Assembly: GCA_002329445.1 (NCBI GenBank) | Contig: DCTU01000068.1 | Location: 607 to 12,925, forward strand | Source of the DNA: a bacterium UBP9_UBA1432 | GTDB taxonomy: Bacteria; Vulcanimicrobiota; Xenobia; Xenobiales; Xenobiaceae | Reading direction: 5' to 3' | Length of the DNA stretch: 12,319 nucleotides | Shown: piece after piece, positions 1 through 7,367 of the stretch | Layout: every line of letters starts with the position of its first letter | How positions within the stretch are numbered: the stretch's first letter is position 1 | The notes under the pieces: generated by a model | What the model saw: only the letters and a program-made list of their open reading frames with translations | Told to the model about the DNA's origin: nothing | Databases searched by the model: none | Position numbers and translations under genes: made by a program

Positions 1-158
1 CTCCAGGGTGAGCTCCCCGCCTAGTATAGCAGCCTCGGGCCACGACACCAGATCCCGGCAGGACCTTTCCTCGCCCCACGGCGAAGGAAGGAGCAACTCT
101 CCAGAAAGGCGTTGACTCAAGCGAGATGATCCTGGATCGCGAAGCCGAGAGGGTCCTG

Positions 159-1325
159 ATGGAGTGGGGCGTGGTGCACAGCGCCCTGGTGCAGGGGGCC
201 TCAGACCTCCACTTTTCTGCCGGTTCCCCCCCCATTGCGCGGATTCACGGGGAACTGGTCCGGATGGAGCCGGACCCCATCACCCAGGAAGAGATCAACA
301 AACTGATCGATCTTCTGACCGACCGCTACCTGAAGAGCGTCTTCTATGAGGACGGGGGGCGGGACCTGGACTATACGGTCGAGTTCCCCACCATGCGTCG
401 CCGTTTCCGCCTGAACGTCTTCAAGCAGTACCACGGCTCGTCGATCTCGATGCGGGTGCTGGCCCATCGGATCCAGACCTTCGATGAGCTGGGCCTGCCC
501 CGCCCCTTCGAGGGCCTGGCCTTTGAGAAGAACGGCCTGGTCCTGGTCACCGGCGCCACCGGTTCGGGGAAGTCCACGACGATGGCGGCCATGATCGAAC
601 TGGTGAACCGGAAGAGTCAGCGCCACATCATCACCGTGGAGGACCCCATCGAGGTCCTCTTCGAGAGCAAGCGGTCGATGATCGAGCAGCGCGAGGTGGG
701 CACCCACGTCGAGAACTTCCACGTCGCCCTGCGCGGTGCCCTGCGCCAGGACCCCGACATCATCTTCGTCGGCGAGATCCGCGACGCCGAGACCGCGGCG
801 ATGACCTTGAGGGCCGCCCAGGTCGGTGCCCTGGTGCTGGCCACCCTGCACACCCGCAGCGCCATCGAGACGGTGTCGCGCTTCCTGTCCTTCTTCGATG
901 ACAACCTTCGGGTCAGCGCGCGTCACCAGTTGACCGACGTGATCCGGGGCATCATGTGCCAGAGGCTGATCCCGCGTCGCAGCGGCACGGGTCGGGTGGT
1001 GGCTGCCGAGGTGCTGATCTCCAACTCGGCCGTCAAGCACATCATTCGCGATGACCGTACCCATCTGCTTCATTCGCTGATGGAGATCGCGGCTTCCAGC
1101 GGGATGACCACGATGGAGGAGTCCCTGCTGAATCGCTATCACGAAGGGCACATCGACCTCCAGACAGCCTTCGACAACTGCAACGACAAACAGGCCTTCA
1201 TCTCGGCCCTGCCTCCCGAGCTGCAGAAGGAGGTCCAGATGGACTGGGAGGTGGAGATCGAGATCAAGCGTCTCGAGCAGCTCCGCGAGACCCAGAAGCG
1301 CCAGGTGCAGACCCGGACGCTGTAA
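159..1325 (+). CDS. pilT: Type IV pilus retraction ATPase PilT
   Basis: Cytoplasmic hexameric ATPase of the GspE/PilT secretion-ATPase family; it powers pilus depolymerisation and twitching motility. Visible motifs, numbered from the ATG at 159 (388 residues): N-terminal GASDLHFSAGSPP at about 13-25; Walker A GATGSGKST at 132-140; Asp box ITVEDPIE at 158-165; Walker B DIIFVGEIRD at 200-209 with the catalytic Glu at 206; His box LATLHTRSA at 227-235; and SAVKHIIRDD near 290-299, in the place of the AIRNLIRE-type retraction motif. Start choice: the ATG at 159 has GAGAGGG at 147-153, five bases upstream, and leaves 12 residues before GASDLH, as in known PilT proteins. An in-frame ATG at 126 would add 11 residues but has no clear ribosome site. 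A charged tail of about 28 residues after the ATPase core is slightly unusual. No other pilus gene is in the window. The family call is very secure; PilT rather than PilU is likely but not proven. Confidence 0.95.
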   Translation: MEWGVVHSALVQGASDLHFSAGSPPIARIHGELVRMEPDPITQEEINKLIDLLTDRYLKSVFYEDGGRDLDYTVEFPTMRRRFRLNVFKQYHGSSISMRVLAHRIQTFDELGLPRPFEGLAFEKNGLVLVTGATGSGKSTTMAAMIELVNRKSQRHIITVEDPIEVLFESKRSMIEQREVGTHVENFHVALRGALRQDPDIIFVGEIRDAETAAMTLRAAQVGALVLATLHTRSAIETVSRFLSFFDDNLRVSARHQLTDVIRGIMCQRLIPRRSGTGRVVAAEVLISNSAVKHIIRDDRTHLLHSLMEIAASSGMTTMEESLLNRYHEGHIDLQTAFDNCNDKQAFISALPPELQKEVQMDWEVEIEIKRLEQLRETQKRQVQTRTL

Positions 1326-1336
1326 GCTGGCTTCCA

Positions 1337-1373
1337 GGAGCCGTGTCACATTCTATTAACACGGGCCGGCTCC
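1337..1373 (+). terminator. Possible pilT terminator hairpin
   Basis: Two alternative stems lie in the gap after pilT: CCGTGT (1341-1346) with ACACGG (1359-1364), and GGAGCCG (1337-1343) with CGGCTCC (1367-1373). No T-run follows. The second half overlaps the TTAACA motif, so this may be a chance inverted repeat. A terminator role is inferred from position only. Confidence 0.3.
1356..1371 (+). promoter_or_regulatory. Shared upstream motif, copy 1
   Basis: TTAACA-CGG-GCCGGCT, 64 bases before the TTG start of the repeat protein. It matches copy 3 (4681-4696) at every position outside the three-base spacer, and copy 2 (4639-4650) over TTAACA and GCCGG. A -10-like TATCAT lies at 1382-1387, 20 bases downstream and 33 bases before the start. 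Binding site for an unknown regulator or a promoter element; inferred from recurrence. Confidence 0.5.
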
Positions 1374-1381
1374 GGGCTCGA

Positions 1382-1387
1382 TATCAT
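1382..1387 (+). promoter_or_regulatory. Candidate -10 box for the repeat protein
   Basis: TATCAT, one mismatch from the TATAAT consensus, would start a transcript near 1394 with a leader of about 26 bases. There is no good -35 hexamer at 17 bases, which fits an activator-dependent promoter using the TTAACA motif at 1356. Confidence 0.35.
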
Positions 1388-1419
1388 CAGCATGGAAGCA
1401 CCAGAAAGGGGCTCGTGCC

Positions 1420-2490
1420 TTGATCGCCATCACCCCCACTCCGACTCCGGCCTCCGGTCTGCGGGCCCTGGCCTCCGGTTCGCCAGCCCCGTCGGGTGAC
1501 CCCGAGGGGCCCGCGCTCGACGAGTTCCAGGCTTCCAGTCCCGACAAGCATCGCAAGGGCTTCGAGGCGGCCTACACCGCGGCCTCGGCAGTGAGCCTCC
1601 TGGCTCAGGGCGCAGCGCGCGCGGGTCAGGTTTATGCTCTGGCCGGCGGGGTGGCCGGTCTGCCGGCCTGGTCCCTGAGTGGACCCTTGGCCCTGGCTGC
1701 TGGGACGATGGACGTCGCGGTCGGCGCCTCCCAGGGCCGTCGGGCTGCGGTGAACCGCGATGGTCACGGCGCACTGAAGGGCAGTCTGCAGCTCTTCCAG
1801 GGGCTGGCCACCTGTGCGGCGGTGGCGGCGCCTGCCCTGGGCGCCCCGGCGCTGGTGGGGACCCTCGCAGGAGGGGTTGCGGCCGCGGCACTGGTCGGCC
1901 GCCTGGGTGTGGCCGCGCACGAGAAGATCCAGGAGCGCAAGCCGGTCGGAGCGGAGCAGGACCCCCAGCCACCCTCCCCGCCGGCTCAGGAGGTCGGAGG
2001 ACCTGCCGAGACATCAGCTTCGACCAAAGCCGACGACCTGGGCGGGGTGGGCGGCAGCCGGAAGTTCGAGAAGGCCTTCGCCTTCAGTCAGGCCAACGAC
2101 CAGTTCGTTCGGGGAGTCGGGGGCATGGGGGCGATGTGGAACACCGTGGAGACCCTCCGCGGCAACCCGCCGAAGGCCGTCTTCGGGATGCTGGGGATGG
2201 TTGGAGGGACCTGCGCCCTGTTGGACGGGATCAACAAGACTCGTGCCTCGGCCATCAACCGCTACCTTCCCGACACGGTCTCGGGTGCATTGCAGACGGT
2301 GCAGGGGGCAGCCACCATGGCGGTCTCCATGGGACTGGGGCGCCCGGCTGCCATCGTGGCCGCCGGCGCCTGGGTGGCCAACACCGCCTGGAGCGTGTTC
2401 AGTCAGGTCCGGGCCGTCACGGGGGAGGAAGGCGGCAAGGAGAAGCCGGCCCCTGCGCCCCCCTCGCCTCCTTCCCCTCCAGAGGACTGA
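1420..2490 (+). CDS. Duplicated hydrophobic-domain protein of unknown function
   Basis: I do not recognise this 356-residue protein. It has a Pro/Ala-rich N-terminus (1-45), repeat 1 (about 47-168), a Pro/Glu-rich acidic linker (170-212), repeat 2 (about 215-333) and a Pro-rich tail (334-356). The repeats align without gaps from a shared GT (95-96 and 263-264) through R107/R275 and N112/N280 to G121/G289, and then share LQxxQGxAT. Each copy has long stretches of Ala, Gly and Val that could be membrane-inserted or packed glycine-zipper helices; there is no classical signal peptide. The C-terminal domain of the convergent clostripain-like protein appears to be a third copy. The start is TTG at 1420 with AAAGGGG at 1404-1410; the ATG at 1392 is out of frame and closes at 1499. 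The gene sits 94 bases after pilT, with its own TTAACA motif and -10-like box. It could be a membrane-active or partner-binding protein; the function is unknown. Confidence 0.75.
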   Translation: MIAITPTPTPASGLRALASGSPAPSGDPEGPALDEFQASSPDKHRKGFEAAYTAASAVSLLAQGAARAGQVYALAGGVAGLPAWSLSGPLALAAGTMDVAVGASQGRRAAVNRDGHGALKGSLQLFQGLATCAAVAAPALGAPALVGTLAGGVAAAALVGRLGVAAHEKIQERKPVGAEQDPQPPSPPAQEVGGPAETSASTKADDLGGVGGSRKFEKAFAFSQANDQFVRGVGGMGAMWNTVETLRGNPPKAVFGMLGMVGGTCALLDGINKTRASAINRYLPDTVSGALQTVQGAATMAVSMGLGRPAAIVAAGAWVANTAWSVFSQVRAVTGEEGGKEKPAPAPPSPPSPPED

Positions 2491-2516
2491 CGCTCCGGAG
2501 GAACCTGGGAAGACCA

Positions 2517-2546
2517 GACGAGCCCGACCACCTGGTCGGGCTCGTC
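2517..2546. terminator. Bidirectional terminator hairpin
   Basis: Perfect 14-base inverted repeat: GACGAGCCCGACCA (2517-2530) and TGGTCGGGCTCGTC (2533-2546). It lies 26 bases after the stop of the plus-strand repeat gene and 75 bases after the stop of the convergent minus-strand gene, the right place to end both transcripts. There is no clear T-run on either side. Confidence 0.65.
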
Positions 2547-2621
2547 GGCACTCAGGGGAGGATGGGCGGAACTCTTCGGGCCGGCGGGGCCCTGTGTCCG
2601 TCCGGGAACCCCCCGGGTCAG

Positions 2622-4580
2622 CTACTCGTCCCAGAGCTTCTGGCCTCCGAAGTGGCGCGCGGTGGCCAGGCCCAGTCGACTGGCCAGGGGCTGATCGGAC
2701 AACTCGATCCCGTCGCGGATCTGTTGATACTGTTCGAAGATCCCGTAGCCGTTCTGAATCCACGGGCTGAGGAACATCAAGGCCCCTGCGGTCGCGCCGA
2801 AAGGTGCCAGTGCCGGGATCACGTGGCTGAGGTTGGCAGTCGCCTTCATTCCGGCCTTGGCCACGTCAAAGGCGTGGTTGACCACAGCCTGGCGATCCTT
2901 CAGCTCTCGGGCCGAGTAGACCAGGCTGTCCAGGGCCTGGGCCGCATCCCAGCCTGCTCCGGCCACGCCCGCGTAGACGGCGGTCTCTGGTTTCAGGAAG
3001 AGCATGCCCGTGGCGGGGCGCCCGCCCCAGGCGTTCATGGCGTTGGTCCAGCCGATCATCGAGCCCAGACGCAGGGGGGTGGTCAGCTTCGACTTGTGTT
3101 GCGAGACGTTGGCGTGGATCCGGTCCAGGGCGGTCTCCGACAGTCCCAGGGACCGGGCTGCCCGGTTGAATCCCGAGTCGCGGGCCGACCTGGTCAGGAC
3201 CTCATCCCAACTGGTGTCCTCGGCAAAGGCCGTCTTGTCGTAGTGGGCCTCGTGCGAGAAATCCTTGGGGACGGGCGTGCCGTCGGGTCGGAAGAAGCCG
3301 TAGTGCGTGGGACCGAAGACCGACATCCCGTGGGCGTTCTTGTCGTACTTGCCCAAGGCCGCGTCTCCGACCAGGGCCCCCTCGATGGCGTCCATGGCGG
3401 CCTGGGCGGCCGCCTTGAGCTGGGGGCTGGACAGTTGGGGGTCGGCCTGGACGAGCTGGGCGAAGTGGAAGGCGTCCCGGGAGTTCTGGTAGGCCTGGTT
3501 CTTGGATCTTCCCTGGAAGTCCTGGGTCTGATCCAGGAGCTCCCGGATCTTCGCCGGCGGGACGTCGGCAGCCAGGAGCTCCTTCGAGAGGTCGTCCCAG
3601 GCCTTCTTGACGCCGTCCATCTTCTCCAGGTCGATGGCCGAGATGGTGGAAGAGAACTGGGAAGCCGTGGCGGCCATCGAGTTCATCAAGGTCATGTAGC
3701 GGGCCATGGTCAGCGCGTCCTGGGCCTGGTCGGTGTTGGCCTTCTTCATCTCGTTGGCCATCATGGCCAGAGGCATCCCGCTCCCGGACTGGATCCCCTG
3801 CGAGCCGACCATGTAGCCCACGTGGTCCTGGATCTGGTAGGCCAGCTCCATGGTGTTGGTGGCCGAGCCGTCCAGGTTCAGGAGATCGATCTTCCGGCCC
3901 GTCTTCTCGTGCACGTTGGCCAGGGCCTGGCCCAGGTCGGGCACCTTCATCTGATGGCCGGTGGTGTCATCCTTCATCATCCCGGAGACCCCGGTCGAAG
4001 GTCCCATCATGACCACCATGTAGCGTTTGGCGGGATAGGCCTGGATTCCCCACTCCAGGAACTCCTCCAGGGTCCGCGCGCTGCCCATGTCAGCCTGGCC
4101 CAGGTCCTGGACCACGGGTGACTGGATCTTCCTGGTCTGGCCGGGGAGGAAGCCCAGCAGGGCTCCTTTGACCATCTCGGCAGGGGTGAATTCCTTGCCG
4201 TTGTGCTGGATGTGGTAGCGGCGCACCCCGCTCCAGTCCTTCGAGAAGCGGTCCAACGGGCTCTTGGCGCGTCCGACCTGGGCCACGAAGTCCATCTTCT
4301 GGTCCGAGCCGACAAACTCCATCTGCTTGAGGGTCGAGATGGCCTGGTTGGCCAGGGCGTTGTTCCCGTTCAGGTAGAGAAGGACCGTCCATTCCTTCTC
4401 GGCCTTTCCGGGGGCCGCGGCCTCCGGGGGAGCCGGGGACTTCTTCGGGGGCTTGGCGGCCCCATCGGTTTCTTCGGCGCGGACGCTGCCGGCGGCAGTG
4501 CCGGCGGGGGCCTCGGCGGCCCGGCGCAGGGCTGCGGCATCCAGGAAGTTCCTGGGCATGTTCGGGCCGATCGAAGACAT
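2622..4580 (-). CDS. Clostripain-like (C11) pseudopeptidase with a C-terminal repeat domain
   Basis: 652 residues. A low-complexity Ala/Pro/Lys N-terminus (1-60, no signal peptide) precedes a C11-type domain at about 62-465. The domain opens with EWTVLLYLNGNN, contains RYMVVMMGPSTG (187-197) and KIDLLNLDGSATNTMEL (230-246), and later ALGKYDKNAHGMSVF (408-422). Active clostripains have LILWxHGSG and DxC at the two catalytic places. Here the His position is Pro194 and the Cys position is Ser239, and the protein contains no cysteine at all, so it should not be a cysteine peptidase. Residues about 500-622 align with the two repeats of the convergent gene: R563, N568 and G577 fall at the same offsets, and F615-x-Q617 matches F327-x-Q329 there. 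The start is ATG with GGAGGG (4586-4591) five bases upstream and TATAAT at 4608-4613. It is convergent with the repeat protein and divergent from the subtilase. Likely a scaffold, inhibitor or binding protein; this is inference. Confidence 0.85.
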   Translation of the reverse strand: MSSIGPNMPRNFLDAAALRRAAEAPAGTAAGSVRAEETDGAAKPPKKSPAPPEAAAPGKAEKEWTVLLYLNGNNALANQAISTLKQMEFVGSDQKMDFVAQVGRAKSPLDRFSKDWSGVRRYHIQHNGKEFTPAEMVKGALLGFLPGQTRKIQSPVVQDLGQADMGSARTLEEFLEWGIQAYPAKRYMVVMMGPSTGVSGMMKDDTTGHQMKVPDLGQALANVHEKTGRKIDLLNLDGSATNTMELAYQIQDHVGYMVGSQGIQSGSGMPLAMMANEMKKANTDQAQDALTMARYMTLMNSMAATASQFSSTISAIDLEKMDGVKKAWDDLSKELLAADVPPAKIRELLDQTQDFQGRSKNQAYQNSRDAFHFAQLVQADPQLSSPQLKAAAQAAMDAIEGALVGDAALGKYDKNAHGMSVFGPTHYGFFRPDGTPVPKDFSHEAHYDKTAFAEDTSWDEVLTRSARDSGFNRAARSLGLSETALDRIHANVSQHKSKLTTPLRLGSMIGWTNAMNAWGGRPATGMLFLKPETAVYAGVAGAGWDAAQALDSLVYSARELKDRQAVVNHAFDVAKAGMKATANLSHVIPALAPFGATAGALMFLSPWIQNGYGIFEQYQQIRDGIELSDQPLASRLGLATARHFGGQKLWDE

Positions 4581-4607
4581 GGGGACCCTCCACTCGGTGC
4601 TCTCCTG

Positions 4608-4613
4608 ATTATA
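4608..4613 (-). promoter_or_regulatory. -10 box of the clostripain-like gene
   Basis: Perfect TATAAT on the minus strand, 28 bases before the ATG, giving a predicted leader of about 20 bases. The 17-base-spaced -35 position (ACCTCC) is poor. The TTAACA motif sits 31 bases further upstream, so activation may be needed. Confidence 0.55.
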
Positions 4614-4638
4614 GGGAGGCGCGCTGGGGGGGAGGTTT

Positions 4639-4650
4639 CCGGCATGTTAA
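4639..4650 (-). promoter_or_regulatory. Shared upstream motif, copy 2
   Basis: TTAACA-T-GCCGG on the minus strand, 70 bases before the start of the clostripain-like gene. The spacer is one base instead of three. It lies 30 bases from copy 3 in the 173-base divergent region, so one regulator could control both genes. Confidence 0.45.
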
Positions 4651-4680
4651 AGGTGCAGAGAGGACCTGGCCGACTCGTTG

Positions 4681-4696
4681 TTAACATCTGCCGGCT
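4681..4696 (+). promoter_or_regulatory. Shared upstream motif, copy 3
   Basis: TTAACA-TCT-GCCGGCT, 73 bases before the subtilase ATG. The left part lies within the perfect palindrome TGTTAACA (4679-4686). A weak -10-like TAGGCT is at 4719-4724, 32 bases downstream and 30 bases before the start, the same geometry as copy 2. Confidence 0.5.
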
Positions 4697-4753
4697 GCCG
4701 ACCGGCCGGAGCCCGTGGTAGGCTGAGGAGGAAAGCCTGCGCAGGAGGAGCCC

Positions 4754-5923
4754 ATGAGCCTCAAGCCAACCGACGCCGTGCGAATCAACCCCCTTCCCGC
4801 GGTGCGCCCCGAGGGGGCGCCTCGGGTCTCGCGCGAATCCGTCGCGCAGGACGGCTACGCCGGGCAGGCCGAGCCGCAGGTTCAGGCTGCCTGGGTGGGG
4901 GGCATCTCCTACGTGACTCCGATGGAACTCACCCGGGCAGGAAGCCGGATGCCCCGTCCGGCGGAGCGGATCGACGCGGTGCGCGAGGTGCTGACCATCG
5001 AGGATGTCTGGGAGGCGGGCATCACCGGCAAGGGGGTCGGTGTCGCCGTCCTGGACACCGGCGTGCATCCCCACCCCGACCTGGGCGACCGTCTGGTGGC
5101 CTTCAAGGATTTCTGCAACGGCCGGACCGAGCCGTATGACGACAATGGGCACGGTTCCCACGTGGCGGGACTGGTCGCCGGGGACGGGACCAAGGCGGGG
5201 GGAGTCTATCGGGGGGCGGCCCCTGAGGCCGACATCATCGGGGTCAAGGTCCTCGACGGGAACGGGGGAGGATCCATGGCCAACGTGATCCGGGGCATCC
5301 AGTGGTGCATCGAGAACAAGGACAAGTACAACATCAAGGTCATGAACCTCTCGTTGGGGGCTGCCGCCAACCAGAAGGAGAAGGATGACCTGGTGGCGCT
5401 GGCGGTCAACCGGGCCTTGGAGGCCGGGATCGTGCCCGTCATCGCGGCTGGCAACTCGGGCCCGGGTCGCCAGACCATCGGGACTCCCGCCATCTCCCGA
5501 GAGGTGCTGACCGTCGGGGCCTACGACGACAAGAACACGGCGACCCACGGCGACGACACGATGGCGTTCTTCTCGAGCCGGGGCCCCACCACCCGGGACA
5601 AGAACATCAAGCCCGACATCGCCGCCCCCGGTGTGAACATGGTCTCGCTCCGCTCGCCGGGCTCGGCCATCGATCGCGCCAACGTCATGCACCTGGGCGA
5701 TTACTACGTGCTGCTCTCGGGCACCTCGATGGCCACGCCGGTGGTGGCAGGCATCGCGGCCGACGTGGTTCAGGCGAACCCCGACCTTTCCCCCCGGGAG
5801 GTCATCCAACTGCTCAAGGAGACCGCCCAGCCCATTCCGGACACCAAGGCGATCCTGGGCGGGCATGGGCTGGTCGATCCGGCCAAGGCGGTCCGTCGGG
5901 CTCTGGAGATGGCCGAGGCTTGA
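4754..5923 (+). CDS. S8 subtilisin-family serine peptidase
   Basis: 389 residues with the full subtilase catalytic set: Asp101 in VAVLDTG, His133 in NGHGSHVAG, oxyanion Asn234 in AAGNSGP, and nucleophile Ser325 in SGTSMATP. The core spans about 85-385. The first ~80 residues look like a pro-region or N-terminal extension, with ITxED/VW just before the core, and there is no signal peptide or membrane segment. This resembles intracellular or AprX-type subtilases more than secreted ones, although export by an unrecognised signal cannot be excluded. It cleaves peptide bonds; the substrate is unknown. The start is secure: AGGAGG (4743-4748) lies five bases before the ATG. It is divergent from the catalytically dead clostripain-like gene, and both promoters carry the TTAACA-GCCGG motif, suggesting joint control. 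The next gene downstream starts 129 bases later, so a common transcript is uncertain. Confidence 0.95.
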   Translation: MSLKPTDAVRINPLPAVRPEGAPRVSRESVAQDGYAGQAEPQVQAAWVGGISYVTPMELTRAGSRMPRPAERIDAVREVLTIEDVWEAGITGKGVGVAVLDTGVHPHPDLGDRLVAFKDFCNGRTEPYDDNGHGSHVAGLVAGDGTKAGGVYRGAAPEADIIGVKVLDGNGGGSMANVIRGIQWCIENKDKYNIKVMNLSLGAAANQKEKDDLVALAVNRALEAGIVPVIAAGNSGPGRQTIGTPAISREVLTVGAYDDKNTATHGDDTMAFFSSRGPTTRDKNIKPDIAAPGVNMVSLRSPGSAIDRANVMHLGDYYVLLSGTSMATPVVAGIAADVVQANPDLSPREVIQLLKETAQPIPDTKAILGGHGLVDPAKAVRRALEMAEA

Positions 5924-6001
5924 CCCTTTGACTCGGGTCGCGCACCGCGCCGTGGTCCGGGGGACCTGGGAGGGGCCACCGGGGCGCCTGGTGCGGCTGC
6001 C

Positions 6002-6024
6002 CTCCTCCTCGGCGGGCGGAGGAG
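6002..6024 (+). terminator. Weak hairpin after the subtilase gene
   Basis: CTCCTCC (6002-6008) pairs with GGAGGAG (6018-6024) around a nine-base loop, in the gap between the subtilase and the DUF6986 gene. There is no T-run. It could end the subtilase transcript or be chance in a purine/pyrimidine-rich stretch. Confidence 0.25.
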
Positions 6025-6052
6025 CCGAAGCCTGGGATGCGAAGCGGTCCAG

Positions 6053-7357
6053 GTGAACACGACCCTGCCGCTGGCGACGGGCGCCCATCTCCTGGCCCGT
6101 CTCCCCTCCGATCCGGCCTCCTCGGTCCCCCCCGGGTGGCATCCCATCCACACGGTCTACGGCGGCGCCCACCTCTTTTCTGCCCAGACTCCGCGAAAAC
6201 TGGGGAGTCTGGCGCTGAAAGCCCTGCAGGGATACGCTCCGGATCCCCCGACGCTGGCCGAGGCCATGGGGATGGACCTCGAGACGGCCCGGCTGGTCTG
6301 GCCCCGCCTCAAGAACCGCCTGGAGGAGCGTCCGGTCGAGGACTACCGGATTGACTTCGAGGACGGGTACGGGGTCCGCTCGGAGGAGGAGGAGGACCAT
6401 CACGCCTGGGGGGTGGGCCAGGCTCTCGCCATCGCCCTGCAGGAGGACGCGCTCCCCCCTCGGGTCGGGATTCGGGTGCGGGCCTTGACCCGCCAGACCG
6501 GCCCGCGTGCCCTGCGGACCTTGGACCTGGTCCTGACCCGCCTGCTCTCGGAAGTGGGCCGGCTTCCCGAGGGCTTCGTGGTGACCCTCCCCAAGGTCGA
6601 GGACGTCGAGTCCCCTCAGGTCCTGGTCGAGGCCCTGGAGCGCTTGGAGGCGGCCCTGGAGCTGCCGATCGGGAGCGTCGCCGTCGAGTTGATGGTGGAA
6701 AGCCCGAAAGGCCTGGACCCTCAACTGGTTCGGGCCGCTCTGCAGGCGACCAAGGGGCGCTGCCTGGCGATCCATTTCGGGGCCAACGACTTCTTGACCG
6801 CCTGTGGAGTCGGACCTGCCGAGCAGGATCTGGGTCATCCGCTGTGCGACTTCGCCCGGGCGACTCTGCACCTCGGCGTGGCCGGGCAGTCCGTCCGTCT
6901 GGTGGACGGGACCACCACCGTTCTTCCCGTGCCCCCGCATCGCGGTCCGGAGTTGGGCCAGGACCAACAGCTCGAGAACCGCCGGGCAGTGCACGAGGCC
7001 TGGCGCAACCACGCCCTGGACATCCGACGCGGTCTGCGACAGGGATTCCACCAGGGATGGGATCTCCATCCCGCTCAACTGGTCAGCCGGTTCGCAGTCA
7101 TCCAGGCCTGGTTCCTGGAAGGGGCTGACGTCGTGACGACCCGGTTGAACAACTTCCTGGAGGCCTCTGCGCAGGCGACCCGGGTGGGGACGGTCTTTGA
7201 CGACGCGGCCACCGGTCGGGCCCTGTTGGCCCATGTCCTTCGAGGGCTGGACTGCGGTGCGTGGGACGAGGCGGAGATCCGGATGCGGACAGGTATGGGT
7301 CGCGAGCAGCTCATGGCCACGTCCTTCCCGGAACTGCTGGCTCGAAGACTCGACTGA
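6053..7357 (+). CDS. DUF6986 aldolase/citrate-lyase-like protein
   Basis: 434 residues, resembling the DUF6986 group of HpcH/HpaI aldolase / citrate lyase beta-like TIM-barrel proteins, as remembered from actinobacterial relatives. Visible signatures: PIHTVYGGAHLF (31-42), VEDYRIDFEDGYG (95-107), LRTLDLVL (154-161), GFVVTLPKVE (174-183), VELMVESPKG (211-220), HFGANDF (241-247), VRLVDGTTTVLPV (281-293), GFHQGWDLHPAQL (331-343) and LRGLDCGAWDEAE (396-408). In the superfamily the acidic residues near E216 and D246 would bind a divalent metal next to a 2-oxo acid or CoA ester; the true substrate of this subgroup is not established. The start is GTG at 6053 with only a weak ribosome site (AAGCGG); it leaves about 30 residues before the conserved HTVY, as expected. 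The stop overlaps the galT ribosome site, so the two are very probably cotranscribed and translationally coupled. Confidence 0.85.
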   Translation: MNTTLPLATGAHLLARLPSDPASSVPPGWHPIHTVYGGAHLFSAQTPRKLGSLALKALQGYAPDPPTLAEAMGMDLETARLVWPRLKNRLEERPVEDYRIDFEDGYGVRSEEEEDHHAWGVGQALAIALQEDALPPRVGIRVRALTRQTGPRALRTLDLVLTRLLSEVGRLPEGFVVTLPKVEDVESPQVLVEALERLEAALELPIGSVAVELMVESPKGLDPQLVRAALQATKGRCLAIHFGANDFLTACGVGPAEQDLGHPLCDFARATLHLGVAGQSVRLVDGTTTVLPVPPHRGPELGQDQQLENRRAVHEAWRNHALDIRRGLRQGFHQGWDLHPAQLVSRFAVIQAWFLEGADVVTTRLNNFLEASAQATRVGTVFDDAATGRALLAHVLRGLDCGAWDEAEIRMRTGMGREQLMATSFPELLARRLD

Positions 7358-7367
7358 AGGAGACACG

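Noticed and set aside
1..158. Region before pilT
   Set aside because: Contains an AAGGAAGGAG purine run (about 86-95) and a lone TTGACT (about 115-120), but no start or -10 box goes with either, so no promoter or upstream gene end is called.
201..1349. Open frame of 382 codons on the minus strand
   Set aside because: Antisense shadow of pilT, which carries all the expected ATPase motifs.
2136..4121. Open frame of 661 codons on the plus strand
   Set aside because: Antisense to the clostripain-like gene; composition is typical of a shadow frame and no ribosome site supports its start.
6184..6212. Inverted repeat CCAGACTCC / GGAGTCTGG
   Set aside because: It lies inside the DUF6986 coding sequence near the start, in conserved protein context; likely chance and unsuitable as a terminator.
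4370..7366. Open frame of 998 codons on the minus strand
   Set aside because: It runs antisense through the subtilase and DUF6986 genes, whose families are clear, and its protein is a low-complexity Arg/Gly/His/Leu mix with no domain. A consequence of GC-rich codon use.
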